Assembly: GCA_020723325.1 (NCBI GenBank)
Contig: DYJD01000010.1
Location: forward strand, 124,001 to 188,000
DNA: 64,000 nt
Origin: Desulfosudis oleivorans
GTDB lineage: Bacteria > Desulfobacterota > Desulfobacteria > Desulfobacterales > SURF-7
Direction of reading: 5' to 3'
Shown here piece after piece: positions 36,595-46,157 of the stretch; within the stretch, counting starts at the first letter, position 1; each line of letters opens with the position of its first letter. Both the position numbers and the translations under genes were made by a program. The notes under the pieces were generated by a model. It was not told the origin of the DNA. It did not search any database and saw nothing but the letters and a program-made list of their open reading frames with translations.

Positions 36595-38154
36595 ATGAAA
36601 AATTCAAGCGACAGGATAAAATCATATGAAAAATATTTCAATACAGAACCTTTAAAATACGGTTTGAAAAAGAAGGCGGCAGTAGGAGCCGGCCTGACTA
36701 TTTCTTCCAGGGTATTAGATTATATTATCTCTGTAGGCGGGACGATTATCCTCGCCAGGCTACTCACTCCTGATGATTTCGGACTTGTAACCATGGTGAT
36801 GACTGTCAGCCTTCTGTTACGCAATTTTGGTGTAAACGGTTTTCCGGAAGCGATTATTCAAGAGGAGACAATTAATCATAAGCAGTTAAGCACTCTATTC
36901 TGGATACATTTGGGGATAAGCGTAGCATTGGCAATTGTATTTGTTATCTCTGCACCGGCCATTATCTGGTTTTATAATGAACCCAGGCTTGAACCAATCA
37001 TCTATGTAATGTCTATTTCCATTATTTTTCCCTGTTTTTCTACACAACACACCGGTTTGCTAAAAAGGACCATGCAGTTCACAAAGTTTACTGTCAATGA
37101 AGTTGTTTCTACTCTTGTCAGCACAGTTGCAGGAGTTATCATGGCGCTGTATGGGTTTGGATATTGGGCAATTGTTGTGAGAAGAATGGCTATACCTGCA
37201 TCCTCCGTAGTCGGAGCGTGGATATTATGTAGATGGCGGCCCGGGTTACCTTCAAAAAAAGCAAATGTGATGAAAATGGTGAAGTTTGCATTTCATACAT
37301 ATGGGAATTTTATTACCTATTATTTTTCAAAAAACATTGATACTATCCTTATCGGAAAATTTTTCGGTTCCGCTCCTCTTGCAAATTATGACAGGGCTTA
37401 TCATCTTTTTGTCATGCCGGTTAACCAAGTCACTTCTCCTCTTTCTAGCGTAGCATTGCCGATTTTGAGCAGATTGCGTGATGATAAGGAAAGATTTGTA
37501 CGATATTATTTAAAATCATTATCTCTGATTTCATTCGTCGGTATGGCCATAAGTGCAATCATAACACTGATAGGTAAAGATCTTGTTCTTCTGCTGTTAG
37601 GGCCGAAATGGGATATTGCGGCACTTATATTTACGCTATTTGGTCCGGGTATCGGGATGATGCTTGTCTATGATACACATGGCTGGCTGCATCTTTCGCT
37701 GGGTACCGCAGACCGTTGGTTTCGATGGGGGATTTTATCGGTTATCATAACGATTTGCTGTATTGTCATCGGGTTGAAATTCGGAGCAACGGGTGTTGCA
37801 GCCGGAATGTCGGTATCTTTTTACATTCTGGTTTTTCCAGGATTGTGGTATGGGGGCAGGCCGATGAATATAAAGCTGTCAGACATTATAGGTTCAGTAT
37901 GGAAGTATTTTATTTCAGCGGTAGCCGCAGGGGGTTTATGTTGGTATCTATTATACTTTTTTAATCTAGTTTCTGAAATCTATCTATCATTAAACATTTT
38001 GATCAGAATGACTGTCTCCTCCATTTTTTTTATCATCCTGTATCTCTTAGCGGTCGTTGTTTTATATCAAAGTTTAGAGCCGATATCGCAGCTTTTATCT
38101 ATTATTAAAGATATGGTTCCCAAGTTTGCCAAAAACAAGCAGGAAAGATCATGA
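36595..38154 (+). CDS. Wzx-like oligosaccharide flippase (MOP superfamily)
   Basis: 519 aa, about 12-14 membrane helices. The start of the membrane part VGAGLTISSRVLDYIISVGG followed by LARLLTPDDFGLVTMVM is typical of polysaccharide flippases of the Wzx/PST group. It would move the undecaprenyl-linked repeat unit across the inner membrane. The gene follows the ligase-like gene by 107 bases. Confidence 0.93.
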   Translation: MKNSSDRIKSYEKYFNTEPLKYGLKKKAAVGAGLTISSRVLDYIISVGGTIILARLLTPDDFGLVTMVMTVSLLLRNFGVNGFPEAIIQEETINHKQLSTLFWIHLGISVALAIVFVISAPAIIWFYNEPRLEPIIYVMSISIIFPCFSTQHTGLLKRTMQFTKFTVNEVVSTLVSTVAGVIMALYGFGYWAIVVRRMAIPASSVVGAWILCRWRPGLPSKKANVMKMVKFAFHTYGNFITYYFSKNIDTILIGKFFGSAPLANYDRAYHLFVMPVNQVTSPLSSVALPILSRLRDDKERFVRYYLKSLSLISFVGMAISAIITLIGKDLVLLLLGPKWDIAALIFTLFGPGIGMMLVYDTHGWLHLSLGTADRWFRWGILSVIITICCIVIGLKFGATGVAAGMSVSFYILVFPGLWYGGRPMNIKLSDIIGSVWKYFISAVAAGGLCWYLLYFFNLVSEIYLSLNILIRMTVSSIFFIILYLLAVVVLYQSLEPISQLLSIIKDMVPKFAKNKQERS

Positions 38155-38246
38155 AATAAGTATCCAACTATATATAAAAAATAATAATAGAGAGTTGAAA
38201 ACGGTTCGAAGCTGTTCAAAAATGATTATTAAATGAGGAGCAACTT

Positions 38247-38981
38247 ATGGTCATTAGCAAAAAATATAAATACTGTTTTATTGAATATCCAAGAAGCGCT
38301 AGTTATGCAATTCGTCATGAACTTTTAGAATTTTACAGTGGAGAAGACTGGCTTCACAAACATGCACGGTATAAAGATTTCGTGAACTCTCTTCCAAATG
38401 AATATAAAGACTATTTTATTTTTTGCAGCATTCGCAATCCGATGAGAGATATTATTTCAATTTACAATATCAACCGAACGAATAGTTCTGGCAGAGCCAA
38501 ACCTGAATTCTGGAAAAATTACAAATGGTATATTCGAATACATGAGTTAAGAAGAGCTAGGTTTTTTGATAATAATCCAGATACAAGTTTTCAAACGTTT
38601 TTCAAACAACTTTTCATATTACCCTATATTAAGCCTAGAATAATAGCCGAATTGTCTATGGAAAGGTATAATTATATTATACGCGTAGAGAATTTACAGG
38701 AAGATTTTTCTGCTGTATTAAAGAAAATGGGCATACAACAGGTCCAACCGGTTCGCTCCTACAACGTATCAACCAGGCAAGAATTAGATTTGGATGAATA
38801 TTATCCTGAAGAGTTGCGTAAAAAAGCTGTAAGAATATTAGGTCCGATGATGAACTTTATGGGGTATAATTTTCCTGAAACCTGGAATGTAAAACGAATA
38901 CCGGCCAGCAGCAGATTGTATTTTAGCATTTTGAAACCTGCTGCAAAGTTTTTTTGGAATTATATTAGCTATGCAAAGTAA
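38247..38981 (+). CDS. Sulfotransferase-family protein
   Basis: 244 aa. The N-terminus YCFIEYPRSASYAIRHEL fits the 5'-phosphosulfate loop, and FIFCSIRNPMRDIISIYN fits the 3'-phosphate-binding motif (RxP...S) of PAPS-dependent sulfotransferases. YNYIIRVENLQEDF in the C-terminal half is also typical. It probably sulfates a sugar of the EPS. GAGGAG upstream supports the start. No signal peptide. Confidence 0.8.
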   Translation: MVISKKYKYCFIEYPRSASYAIRHELLEFYSGEDWLHKHARYKDFVNSLPNEYKDYFIFCSIRNPMRDIISIYNINRTNSSGRAKPEFWKNYKWYIRIHELRRARFFDNNPDTSFQTFFKQLFILPYIKPRIIAELSMERYNYIIRVENLQEDFSAVLKKMGIQQVQPVRSYNVSTRQELDLDEYYPEELRKKAVRILGPMMNFMGYNFPETWNVKRIPASSRLYFSILKPAAKFFWNYISYAK

Positions 38982-39089
38982 GGAGCTTGGAAAGGGGAAT
39001 GCTGTAGCGTTGTTCCGCTTTGATGCGGGACGCTGAATAAAAATTTATACGTTCGACTTTAAAATCAGTCTGAATCTGCTTTTTCAGGG

Positions 39090-39105
39090 CGGCAGATGAG
39101 TTGCA
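39090..39105 (+). promoter_or_regulatory. Sigma-54-type promoter candidate upstream of the SDR gene
   Basis: CGGCAGATGAGTTGCA: GG and GC elements are exactly 10 bases apart and the -12 half is a perfect TTGCA. It lies about 105 bases upstream of the 39222 start, in a 240-base gap without a gene. Read by eye against the consensus TGGCAC-N5-TTGCA. Confidence 0.5.
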
Positions 39106-39221
39106 AAAGGATTATTAAACGACTTGCTTATAGGCGATAACCCATAAGGATTAAGCTGACCTAAGGCACGAAGGTCAGAATCGGAATATGATTATGACAA
39201 ACAATATAAAAATGAGATGCC

Positions 39222-40133
39222 ATGAATCGGATGCAAAATAAAGTCTGCGTGGTGACGGGAGCGACTTCGGGTATTGGGAAAGCCGCAGCAATCGGACTGG
39301 GTAAGGCCGGTGCGGATGTTATCGTGATTGGAAGAAACCGTGCCAGGGGAAAACATGTTATAAACCACATTCGATCAAACCCATCTGGCGGAAAAGCAAG
39401 GTTCATGGAATGCGATCTCTCCAGCCAGCGACAGGTCAGGGAGCTTTCGGAAGCGATTCATATGGTTGTAGGACGGGTGGATGTTCTGGTGAATAATGCG
39501 GGCGCAAATTTTGATTCCTTTCAGACAAGCGAGGAAAACATCGAGATGACCTTTGCGACCAACCATCTGAGTCATTTCCTGCTGACGGCGCTGCTGATGG
39601 ATTTGCTGATGAAAGCCTCCGGGCAGGCATCCGAGGCACGTGTGATCTCAGTGGCCGGTGAAAGCCATCGAAATCTGAGCGGCGAGTATGAGCGGTATTT
39701 GACTTTGGAGGGCTTTGACCGCAGAATTGCAAAACGCAACTCAAAGCTGGCTAACCTGATGTTTACATATGAATTGTCGGAACGGATTCAGGGGACCGGA
39801 ATTACAGCGAATGCGCTTCATCCCGGGGCCGTTGCCACCCGGTTGGGAAGAAACAACGGCTTGCTGAGCTGGATGAGGCATATCGGGATACATGTATTAA
39901 AACGGAACCTGATTTCCCCCAAAAAAGGCGCGGATACAGCGATTTACCTGGCGGTTTCCCCGGATGTGAAGGGAGTCTCTGGCAAGTATTTCGACAAACG
40001 AAAACCGGTGGATTCCTCTCCGGAATCACGAAACAAAAAGGCTATGCAACACCTATGGGAATTGAGCCTCCAGATGACTTCTCTTACAGAAGCGGAAATG
40101 GAAGGTGGCTGGAGGTTTTTCAAGCCACGCTAA
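39222..40133 (+). CDS. Short-chain dehydrogenase/reductase, catalytic Tyr replaced
   Basis: 303 aa, retinol-dehydrogenase-like SDR. The cofactor site VCVVTGATSGIGKAAAIGL, NNAGANFDSF and VISVAGESHR (catalytic Ser region) are present. The usual YxxxK active site, normally AYGQSKLAN in this group, reads AKRNSKLAN: the Lys is kept but the Tyr position is Lys. The protein may therefore bind NAD(P) without normal SDR catalysis. It appears monocistronic behind a sigma-54-like site. The base composition is richer in G+C than the preceding 12 kb. Substrate unknown. Confidence 0.88.
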   Translation: MNRMQNKVCVVTGATSGIGKAAAIGLGKAGADVIVIGRNRARGKHVINHIRSNPSGGKARFMECDLSSQRQVRELSEAIHMVVGRVDVLVNNAGANFDSFQTSEENIEMTFATNHLSHFLLTALLMDLLMKASGQASEARVISVAGESHRNLSGEYERYLTLEGFDRRIAKRNSKLANLMFTYELSERIQGTGITANALHPGAVATRLGRNNGLLSWMRHIGIHVLKRNLISPKKGADTAIYLAVSPDVKGVSGKYFDKRKPVDSSPESRNKKAMQHLWELSLQMTSLTEAEMEGGWRFFKPR

Positions 40134-40460
40134 CCTGCTGACTTTGCGAATAGGAAATTCCGGAAGAATTCCATTTCTGAATAAACCCGGCCAGGATTGA
40201 TCAAGGTGTTTTCGCCTCGTAGGGCTGAGAAATGCCCAGGGATCGAAAAGTTCTAACTGTTTGTGATCTTTTATACGGATTATACTTTTACATTGTAAAT
40301 GATTGATATTATTTGATTACAGCTATCACAGCAGTAAGAAAAAAGTAAGCGGAAAATGCATTAAAATAAAATTATTTCATAATGTTATTTGATTGTTGCT
40401 TTTTACGATTCCATCAAAATTTAACATAAAAGATTTTCATTTCTGATATGGCCCTCTATG
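40134..40460. other. Intergenic region, no gene recognised
   Basis: AT-rich stretch between the SDR and the beta-helix gene. A short imperfect hairpin (GGAAATTCC/GGAAGAATTCC, about 40152-40171) has no T-tract. GGGCTGAGAAATGCCCAGGGAT near 40220 recalls part of a TPP-riboswitch core but lacks the rest. No coding signal seen. Confidence 0.4.
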
Positions 40461-40476
40461 TGGCGCAAAAAATGCA
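40461..40476 (+). promoter_or_regulatory. Sigma-54-type promoter candidate upstream of the beta-helix gene
   Basis: TGGCGCAAAAAATGCA, with TGGC at -24, GG-N10-GC spacing and TGCA at -12. About 150 bases upstream of the ATG at 40637. Together with the sites at 39090 and 46158 it suggests RpoN control of this part of the locus. Confidence 0.5.
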
Positions 40477-40636
40477 TATTTTTTTCTCAAAAGTATTGAT
40501 TTGAATGATGTGATATTTGAGTAATTTCTGTTACTGTACTATCTATAATGATAAATATGATTGAATATAGCAGATAATACAAAAGAAAGTAAAATGATGT
40601 GCTCTATTACAACTAATATTTATTTAGGAGGTTGAG

Positions 40637-41857
40637 ATGAAAGGGTTAAAAATAACAAGTTTTTCAACTTTCGTAATTATTTTTTTAACAATTGCGCATG
40701 CAGATGCTGTAACTATCACTGCAACGAGTTGCTCCCAGGTGGATGTACAGGCAGCTATTAATTCAGCAAATGAAGGTGATACCGTTTATGTTCCAGCGGG
40801 TAGCTGTACTTGGAAAACCAAGGTTACTATTAGTAAAGGAATCATATTGCAGGGAGCTGGAATAGATCAGACAACCATTGTAGACAATGTACCCACAGCA
40901 GTTGGACAATCCGGGAAAGAAGCTCTTCTGATAGCGGTAAATTCCGGAACTGCGCCAAGAGTTACCGGATTCACTTTTTCGGATACTGGGTCATATTATA
41001 ATTATCTTGGTACAGTATTAGTAACCGGAAGTGTTAATGGCTTCAGGATAGATCATTGCAAATTTTTAGGCTGTAATTCAAGGGGGGTATCGGTAACTAC
41101 TCCGGCATCCGGATTAATAGATAATTGTCAGTTTATTAATATTGCTGGCCAAGGCGTATTTATTCGACCGCTATCATCTCAGTCTGATAGCATATGGGCA
41201 ACTGAAACGCATCTTGGCGGGGGTGATGCCGTATATATTGAAGACTGTACATTTAATTATGAAAAGGTTGAACCCGCACTTGATGGGGAATATGGTGCAA
41301 AAATGGTTTTCCGCCATAATACCCTCATAAATTCCTGGATTCTTTGCCACGGCTATGAAAGCAACCGTTCAACCTTACGGTTCGAAGCATATGATAATAG
41401 CTTCAGTCAGACGACATCCCTTTCTTCAACTGCAACAATTGTTTTTCGCGGAGGGACAGGGGTTATTTTTAATAATGTTATAAAAGGGATATGGTTGTAT
41501 CCACTCATGTTCAGAGATTATTGTGCATGTGGGAATAATGATGTGTGCAAGCACTCTGAATGTACATCCTACCCTTGCCCTGATCAAGTCGGGCGGTCAT
41601 ATAACCAAAAACATGAACCTTTATATCAATGGAATAATAAGTATAATGATAATCAGGTAACAGGCCACGTATTTGACTCCTGCGCGGAGGAAGATTTTTC
41701 TGTGAATTCTACAATTCAAGTAAATAGAGATTTTTTTAATGCGGTGAAAACGGGATACACCCCTTATACTTATCCCCATCCATTGACTGAAGTGAAAGCA
41801 CCCTCTCCATCAACAAAACCAGATCCACCTGTATTAACAATAGGTTCAGGTAGTTGA
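40637..41857 (+). CDS. Secreted right-handed parallel beta-helix protein
   Basis: 406 aa. A signal peptide of about 24 residues (cleavage near AHADA) is followed by the pectin-lyase-type opening VQAAINSANEGDTVYVPAGSC, then IILQGAGIDQTTI and repeated beta-helix rungs (GFRIDHCKFLGCNSRGV, GLIDNCQFINIAGQGV, YIEDCTFNYE). It is Cys-rich, which fits the periplasm or outside. A Pro/Thr-rich tail ends in LTIGSGS; no membrane anchor or PEP-CTERM. GGAGG at 40629-40633 fixes the start. The fold occurs in polysaccharide lyases, epimerases and adhesins; catalytic residues cannot be assigned. Monocistronic between a sigma-54-like site and a strong terminator. Confidence 0.82.
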   Translation: MKGLKITSFSTFVIIFLTIAHADAVTITATSCSQVDVQAAINSANEGDTVYVPAGSCTWKTKVTISKGIILQGAGIDQTTIVDNVPTAVGQSGKEALLIAVNSGTAPRVTGFTFSDTGSYYNYLGTVLVTGSVNGFRIDHCKFLGCNSRGVSVTTPASGLIDNCQFINIAGQGVFIRPLSSQSDSIWATETHLGGGDAVYIEDCTFNYEKVEPALDGEYGAKMVFRHNTLINSWILCHGYESNRSTLRFEAYDNSFSQTTSLSSTATIVFRGGTGVIFNNVIKGIWLYPLMFRDYCACGNNDVCKHSECTSYPCPDQVGRSYNQKHEPLYQWNNKYNDNQVTGHVFDSCAEEDFSVNSTIQVNRDFFNAVKTGYTPYTYPHPLTEVKAPSPSTKPDPPVLTIGSGS

Positions 41858-41923
41858 TTTTAGAAAATCTGTTCTAAAGCTTTTGGTGTTAAGCCACTAA
41901 ATGGCATATTAATAGATTCACTT

Positions 41924-41961
41924 AGCCCTTTAAAGCATGTTTCGCTTTAAAGGGCTTTTTT
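41924..41961 (+). terminator. Rho-independent terminator after the beta-helix gene
   Basis: A 13-bp perfect stem AGCCCTTTAAAGC/GCTTTAAAGGGCT with a 7-base loop, followed by six T. It lies 66 bases past the stop codon. Nothing else is recognised between here and 42283. Confidence 0.88.
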
Positions 41962-42283
41962 CATGGTTCGAAACAGTATGAAAATTTTTCATTCTTGTGA
42001 ATTATGGAAAAAATAAGATAGAAGAATAATAATCCAGAGGCAATATCGCAATAAATTTAAAGCCGTATGCTTAAATATACTATTGATGATAGATTCGCAT
42101 ACAGTTATCGATCATACCTTATCTTTTATTCGACAACTATGTCCTTTGATCAAATGTAATCATTCCTTGACCTCCAGTATTAACATGATTTAATTAATAA
42201 TGATGTTGATTCTTAAGAAATCGGCATATCAATACAAAAAATTGGAACCGAGTTGAAATCTAATTATCAGCGAAATCGAATAA

Positions 42284-42886
42284 ATGGGCATTATTGAGCA
42301 TATATTGGTTAGGGTGCAATGGCGACCAGGTATAGGTGATCCAGATGTTATCGGTTGGGTCATCACCACCTTTTATTTCCTATCCGCGATTCTTTGTTGG
42401 TATGCAGGGCAGGGCAGGTCGGCGAGCCGTCGGCAATCAGGTGAGCCAATTAAATCGAAATTATGGATTTGTTTATTTATTGTGATGATTTTTTTGGGAA
42501 TCAACAAACAGCTCGACTTGCAAAAACTTCTTAGGGATCTTGGCAAAATTCTGGCCGAGGATGGTGGCTGGTATCATATGCGGCGGGAAGTTCAGTCGAT
42601 ATTCATTAGGGCTATGGCAGGTCTTGGTGCACTCTTTTTTGTAATCTTATGTTTGTATTTAAAAGGTTCCTGGCGTAACTATTGGATGGTTGCTTTGGGC
42701 GGGTTTTTATTAATCGCATTTATCGCAATAAGAGCGGCATCCTTTCATCATGTGGACTATATCTTCAGCAGATGGCGAATTATCGGCCCGTTCCGTATGA
42801 AATACGTATTGGAATTATCGGGTATTTTATGCATTGGGATGGGAGCCGCTCTGCGTCTTTTTCGCGAAAATCAGCAGGCAGGTTGA
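42284..42886 (+). CDS. Hypothetical membrane protein
   Basis: 200 aa with about five hydrophobic helices: VIGWVITTFYFLSAILCWYAG, LWICLFIVMIFLGI, AMAGLGALFFVILCLYL, WMVALGGFLLIAFIAIRA and VLELSGILCIGMGAALRLF. A conserved-looking loop contains GINKQLDLQKLLRDLG and GWYHMRREVQ. I do not recognise the family. No strong ribosome-binding site. It stands alone between a terminator and a palindromic repeat, near the PEP-CTERM part of the locus. Confidence 0.7.
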   Translation: MGIIEHILVRVQWRPGIGDPDVIGWVITTFYFLSAILCWYAGQGRSASRRQSGEPIKSKLWICLFIVMIFLGINKQLDLQKLLRDLGKILAEDGGWYHMRREVQSIFIRAMAGLGALFFVILCLYLKGSWRNYWMVALGGFLLIAFIAIRAASFHHVDYIFSRWRIIGPFRMKYVLELSGILCIGMGAALRLFRENQQAG

Positions 42887-42896
42887 GCAATTTCCG

Positions 42897-42976
42897 GCCT
42901 TGGTCATCGTTTTGGCCTTATCGCGGTTGGAAGTCGCTCCCACAATGGAGGATGGCCGAAACGATGATATCAAGGC
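42897..42976. repeat. Dispersed palindromic element, copy B (inverted relative to copy A)
   Basis: Reverse complement of the element at 2271-2346: same ends (GCCTTGGTCATCG ... CGATGATATCAAGGC) and same core (CGCGGTTGGAAGTCGCTCCCAC). It starts ten bases after the 42886 stop. The rest of 42977-43310 is AT-rich and holds no recognised gene. Confidence 0.7.
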
Positions 42977-43206
42977 CCAATTGCCGATAAAAATCATCAG
43001 ACTGAAGTCCGAAGGTTTTTTTGTTTGAATCATCCTGTATCGTTGCGAAAATAATTGACCATCTTTAGGGGGTAGTTTGGAATATATGTGTAATATATTT
43101 CATAATAGTTTGGTAAATCGTTTCTTGTCGATGCTGTGTAAATAACTCACTAAGCATAACTATATAAAATATCATAGAAAAAATATTTTAGTACGATTGT
43201 GTCTTT

Positions 43207-43222
43207 AGGTATATTAATTGCT
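43207..43222 (+). promoter_or_regulatory. Weak sigma-54-like site upstream of the sugar transferase
   Basis: AGGTATATTAATTGCT has GG-N10-GC spacing and TTGC, but little of the TGGCAC half. About 90 bases upstream of 43311. Listed only because stronger sites lie nearby; in AT-rich sequence it may be chance. Confidence 0.2.
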
Positions 43223-43310
43223 TATATATTTTAATCCATCAAGATGGCCTTTAAACTGAAACCAATTATTAAAAACTATCGCCGTGTATACAGGTATGGA
43301 AGAGGTTAAA

Positions 43311-44996
43311 ATGACAGAAGTAACTATCGGTGCAGAACCGCTGAATTTTTCGCATGCATTGAAAATTCAGGGAAAAGTATCGAACTATAAAATGTTGGGG
43401 AATCAATTTTCCCGATATCAACTTGCGCTATTCATATTAGATCTCGCCGTAGTGTGCGTCTCCTTTTACGGATGCATATTTCTTTCACGGCACAATTCGG
43501 ATATTTGGACTAATCCGTATCAAGCTTTGGCTGTTGCGGTGCTTGCGATAATTATCATTCCATTCCTGCAGACATTCAATCTATACAGCTACCATAATTT
43601 ATTTTCCAAATCACAGCATTTTGTATGTGTTGCGAAGTCATTTGTTTGGAATTCAATGGTTTATTGTATTATATGTTTTTTATATATGTGGCCCAGGCTG
43701 TTTGAATCCAGTTCCATTTTGCTGGGCGGGCCTTTAATGGCAATGGCAATTGGAATATTGCTATTGTCAAAATATCTTGGTGATTATTTGCTGCATTTCA
43801 TGAAATCGATGGGACTCGCCCTGATCGCCATCGGTTTCATCGGCTTCATTGTCGGAAAGGAAAAACCATTTATTCTTGAGCATGAAATGCTGCTTGTCGT
43901 TTGTATTTTGTCAGCCTATGCGTTGCTGCTGATGAATCGGTATTTTTGGATTTACATTATATTCAACAGAATAATGCGTTCTTCTTTCAGACGTCAACTG
44001 CTGATATTAGGCACAAACGAGCAAGCTGAAAAAATCGCCAACCATATCATTATGTATAATGCACCTTTCTGGGTAGCAGGAACCATTGGAATCGGGAACG
44101 ATGCCATAAACACCCAAATTCCAAAACACTGTTTGGGTACAATACATGAATTGCCAAGTATAATTGAAAAAAACAAGATCAGCGAAATCATTATTACCGA
44201 TGAGAAAATCGCCAAGCAAACTTTGATTGTGATACTGGATTATTGCGCCGCTATCGGTATGAATGTATGGTTCCCGCCAAATTTATTGAAAATTATTGAT
44301 ATCAAATTGTATATTGATCAATTCTGCGGAGTTCCAATGATTTGTATGTGCTCACAAAAAAATGTTTGGCTGTTTAACAAATTGAAGCATACGTTCGATG
44401 CGCTCATCACCCTGCCTATCTTTCTATTGCAACTCCCAATCTTTTTTGCGATTTCAATTGCAATCAAGATCGATTCAAAAGGTCCCGCCTTTTATAAGAC
44501 AAAAGCGATTGGAAAGAGCGGTTTGCCTTTTACCATGTATAAATTTCGATCCATGCGAGTCCATAACGACAGCGATATTCACAAAACATATGTGACAAAA
44601 TTGATCAAAGGCGAGATAGGCAATAGCGAAGATAAAACACAACCATTAAAAATCACTAATGACCCCCGTGTTACACGTGTCGGTAAATGGATCAGAAAAA
44701 CAAGCCTTGATGAATTGCCCCAATTGCTAAATGTATTGAAGGGGGATATGAGTTTGGTCGGACCGCGGCCTTGTCTGCCTTATGAATTTGAGATTTATAA
44801 AGATTGGCACAAGAAGCGAACGATGGTGCGGCCGGGAATCACCGGGCTGTGGCAAGTCACCGGAAGGAGTGAGGTTTCCTTCGAAGACATGATTCTTCTG
44901 GATTTATATTATGTTTATAATCGAAAATTTTTGTTGGATTTCAGTATATTGTTTGAAACTATTTTTGTCGTCTTCCGGAAACAAGGCGCATATTGA
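43311..44996 (+). CDS. Polyprenyl glycosylphosphotransferase (initiating EPS sugar transferase)
   Basis: Integral membrane enzyme that transfers a sugar-1-phosphate to undecaprenyl phosphate, the first step of repeat-unit synthesis. It has five N-terminal helices, a CoA-binding-like middle domain ([19 protein letters not shown]) and the C-terminal bacterial sugar-transferase domain: [66 protein letters not shown]. The start at ATG 43311 is chosen because GGAAGAGG lies six bases upstream; a GTG at 43284 and ATG at 43296 are in frame but lack such a site. About 561 aa. It is the only initiating transferase in the window. Confidence 0.93.
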   Translation: MTEVTIGAEPLNFSHALKIQGKVSNYKMLGNQFSRYQLALFILDLAVVCVSFYGCIFLSRHNSDIWTNPYQALAVAVLAIIIIPFLQTFNLYSYHNLFSKSQHFVCVAKSFVWNSMVYCIICFLYMWPRLFESSSILLGGPLMAMAIGILLLSKYLGDYLLHFMKSMGLALIAIGFIGFIVGKEKPFILEHEMLLVVCILSAYALLLMNRYFWIYIIFNRIMRSSFRRQLLILGTNEQAEKIANHIIMYNAPFWVAGTIGIGNDAINTQIPKHCLGTIHELPSIIEKNKISEIIITDEKIAKQTLIVILDYCAAIGMNVWFPPNLLKIIDIKLYIDQFCGVPMICMCSQKNVWLFNKLKHTFDALITLPIFLLQLPIFFAISIAIKIDSKGPAFYKTKAIGKSGLPFTMYKFRSMRVHNDSDIHKTYVTKLIKGEIGNSEDKTQPLKITNDPRVTRVGKWIRKTSLDELPQLLNVLKGDMSLVGPRPCLPYEFEIYKDWHKKRTMVRPGITGLWQVTGRSEVSFEDMILLDLYYVYNRKFLLDFSILFETIFVVFRKQGAY

Positions 44997-45276
44997 AAAA
45001 AAATACAAGTAGTGGAAAGCAACGGCAGGCGAACAAGCAGTCAGTCTGGATGAAGAAAAAGCGATCCGGGACACGATATCAACAATGCGCATGAGTTTGC
45101 TTTGGAAGCGCCGGATTGAATTTTGTATCAATCTACAACAAGGTACACCCCGTCTCTGACGGGTGACTCGCAGAGTTTGACATTTACGGGAATAAAAAAA
45201 AGGAAGTCTCGATTCTAAATCAATTCAAGTTCAAGAAAAGGTGACTTTATATGTGACTCCGTTATACCATAAAAAA

Positions 45277-45308
45277 GCAGAGCCGATTTTTCGGCTCTGC
45301 TTTTTTTT
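45277..45308. terminator. Bidirectional intrinsic terminator between sugar transferase and PEP-CTERM gene
   Basis: A 10-bp perfect stem GCAGAGCCGA/TCGGCTCTGC with a four-T loop, flanked by AAAAAA and TTTTTTTT, so it can end transcripts from both sides. It is 20 bases past the stop of the minus-strand PEP-CTERM gene. The 44997-45276 stretch holds no recognised gene. Confidence 0.88.
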
Positions 45309-45328
45309 ACATGGATTTTTTCAAAATC

Positions 45329-46051
45329 TTATCTTTTCATTTTGTTGCGGCAGGCACTTGCAAGTCCTACTAAGCCACTGCCCAAAAGAAGAAGGATAGT
45401 GGCCGGTTCAGGCACATTGTGGGGTGGAGGCGCCTTCTCATCGATATAAAACATATCCATGCCAAAGCAATCGACTTTGTTGGCTGCGGTAATCAAGACA
45501 TATGCGACTGCATTAAAGTCTGAGCCCAGGAAGACCTGAGGATTCGTTCCGGTCCAACCCCAATCATCAGGAGGTAGTAAAACCGCTGATCCGATTGGGT
45601 TATTGGCTGCGTCATAACCGGCTATATAAGCCAGCTCATTGCCGGAAGCCAGCCAACCACCGACATCCGTGTTGGAGGTCAATTCAAAATAATTGATGTC
45701 GAACAAGGAATTGTCGGTTTTGTAGATTTTAATGGCCGTCAGATCGCCAAAATTGCCGGTGGCCCAATGGCCATGGATCACGTCGTTGTTTCCCCCGTAA
45801 TAGTTCCCGATAATGGAAGTGAATGAATTGTTGGGGTCTGGGACCGAAGCTTCAATGAAATCCAGAATAAAGCCGTCCTCTTCGTATTTATCCACATCAG
45901 AAAAGGTTTGAAAAGTATCCGTGGTGTAAGTCGTCGCGCTGTTATTGAGATATACAGTCCCGCCAGTAAAATCAATAATTACGGCATTCGCAGGACCGGT
46001 CAATAATAAAAAAAGCAAAACAGTGGTTAAAGCAACCATTTTTGACTTCAT
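45329..46051 (-). CDS. PEP-CTERM sorting-signal protein (probable exosortase substrate)
   Basis: 240 aa. A signal peptide of about 23 residues (cleavage after GPANA) and a C-terminal sorting signal VPEPATILLLLGSGLVGLA then ACRNKMKR: the VPEP motif, a hydrophobic helix and a basic tail. The middle is a single, Asn/Asp/Tyr-rich beta-type domain without catalytic motifs known to me. The exosortase at 5994-6854 would process it at the PEP motif. GAGGAGGAG precedes the ATG. A sigma-54-like site lies about 110 bases upstream and a terminator 20 bases downstream, so it is transcribed alone. Confidence 0.93.
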   Translation of the reverse strand: MKSKMVALTTVLLFLLLTGPANAVIIDFTGGTVYLNNSATTYTTDTFQTFSDVDKYEEDGFILDFIEASVPDPNNSFTSIIGNYYGGNNDVIHGHWATGNFGDLTAIKIYKTDNSLFDINYFELTSNTDVGGWLASGNELAYIAGYDAANNPIGSAVLLPPDDWGWTGTNPQVFLGSDFNAVAYVLITAANKVDCFGMDMFYIDEKAPPPHNVPEPATILLLLGSGLVGLASACRNKMKR

Positions 46052-46157
46052 AGCAATCTCCTCCTCTGTGAAAGATATTTATTTTAGGGTAATCTCCTCA
46101 GTTTAACACGCAATGTATGAGTAGCACCTCCTTTCATATATTAAGAAGTTGAAAATA

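Noticed and set aside
40205-40260. GGCTGAGAAATGCCCAGGGAT resembling a thiamine-pyrophosphate riboswitch fragment
   Set aside because: The second conserved half and the stems are missing, and the downstream gene has no link to thiamine.
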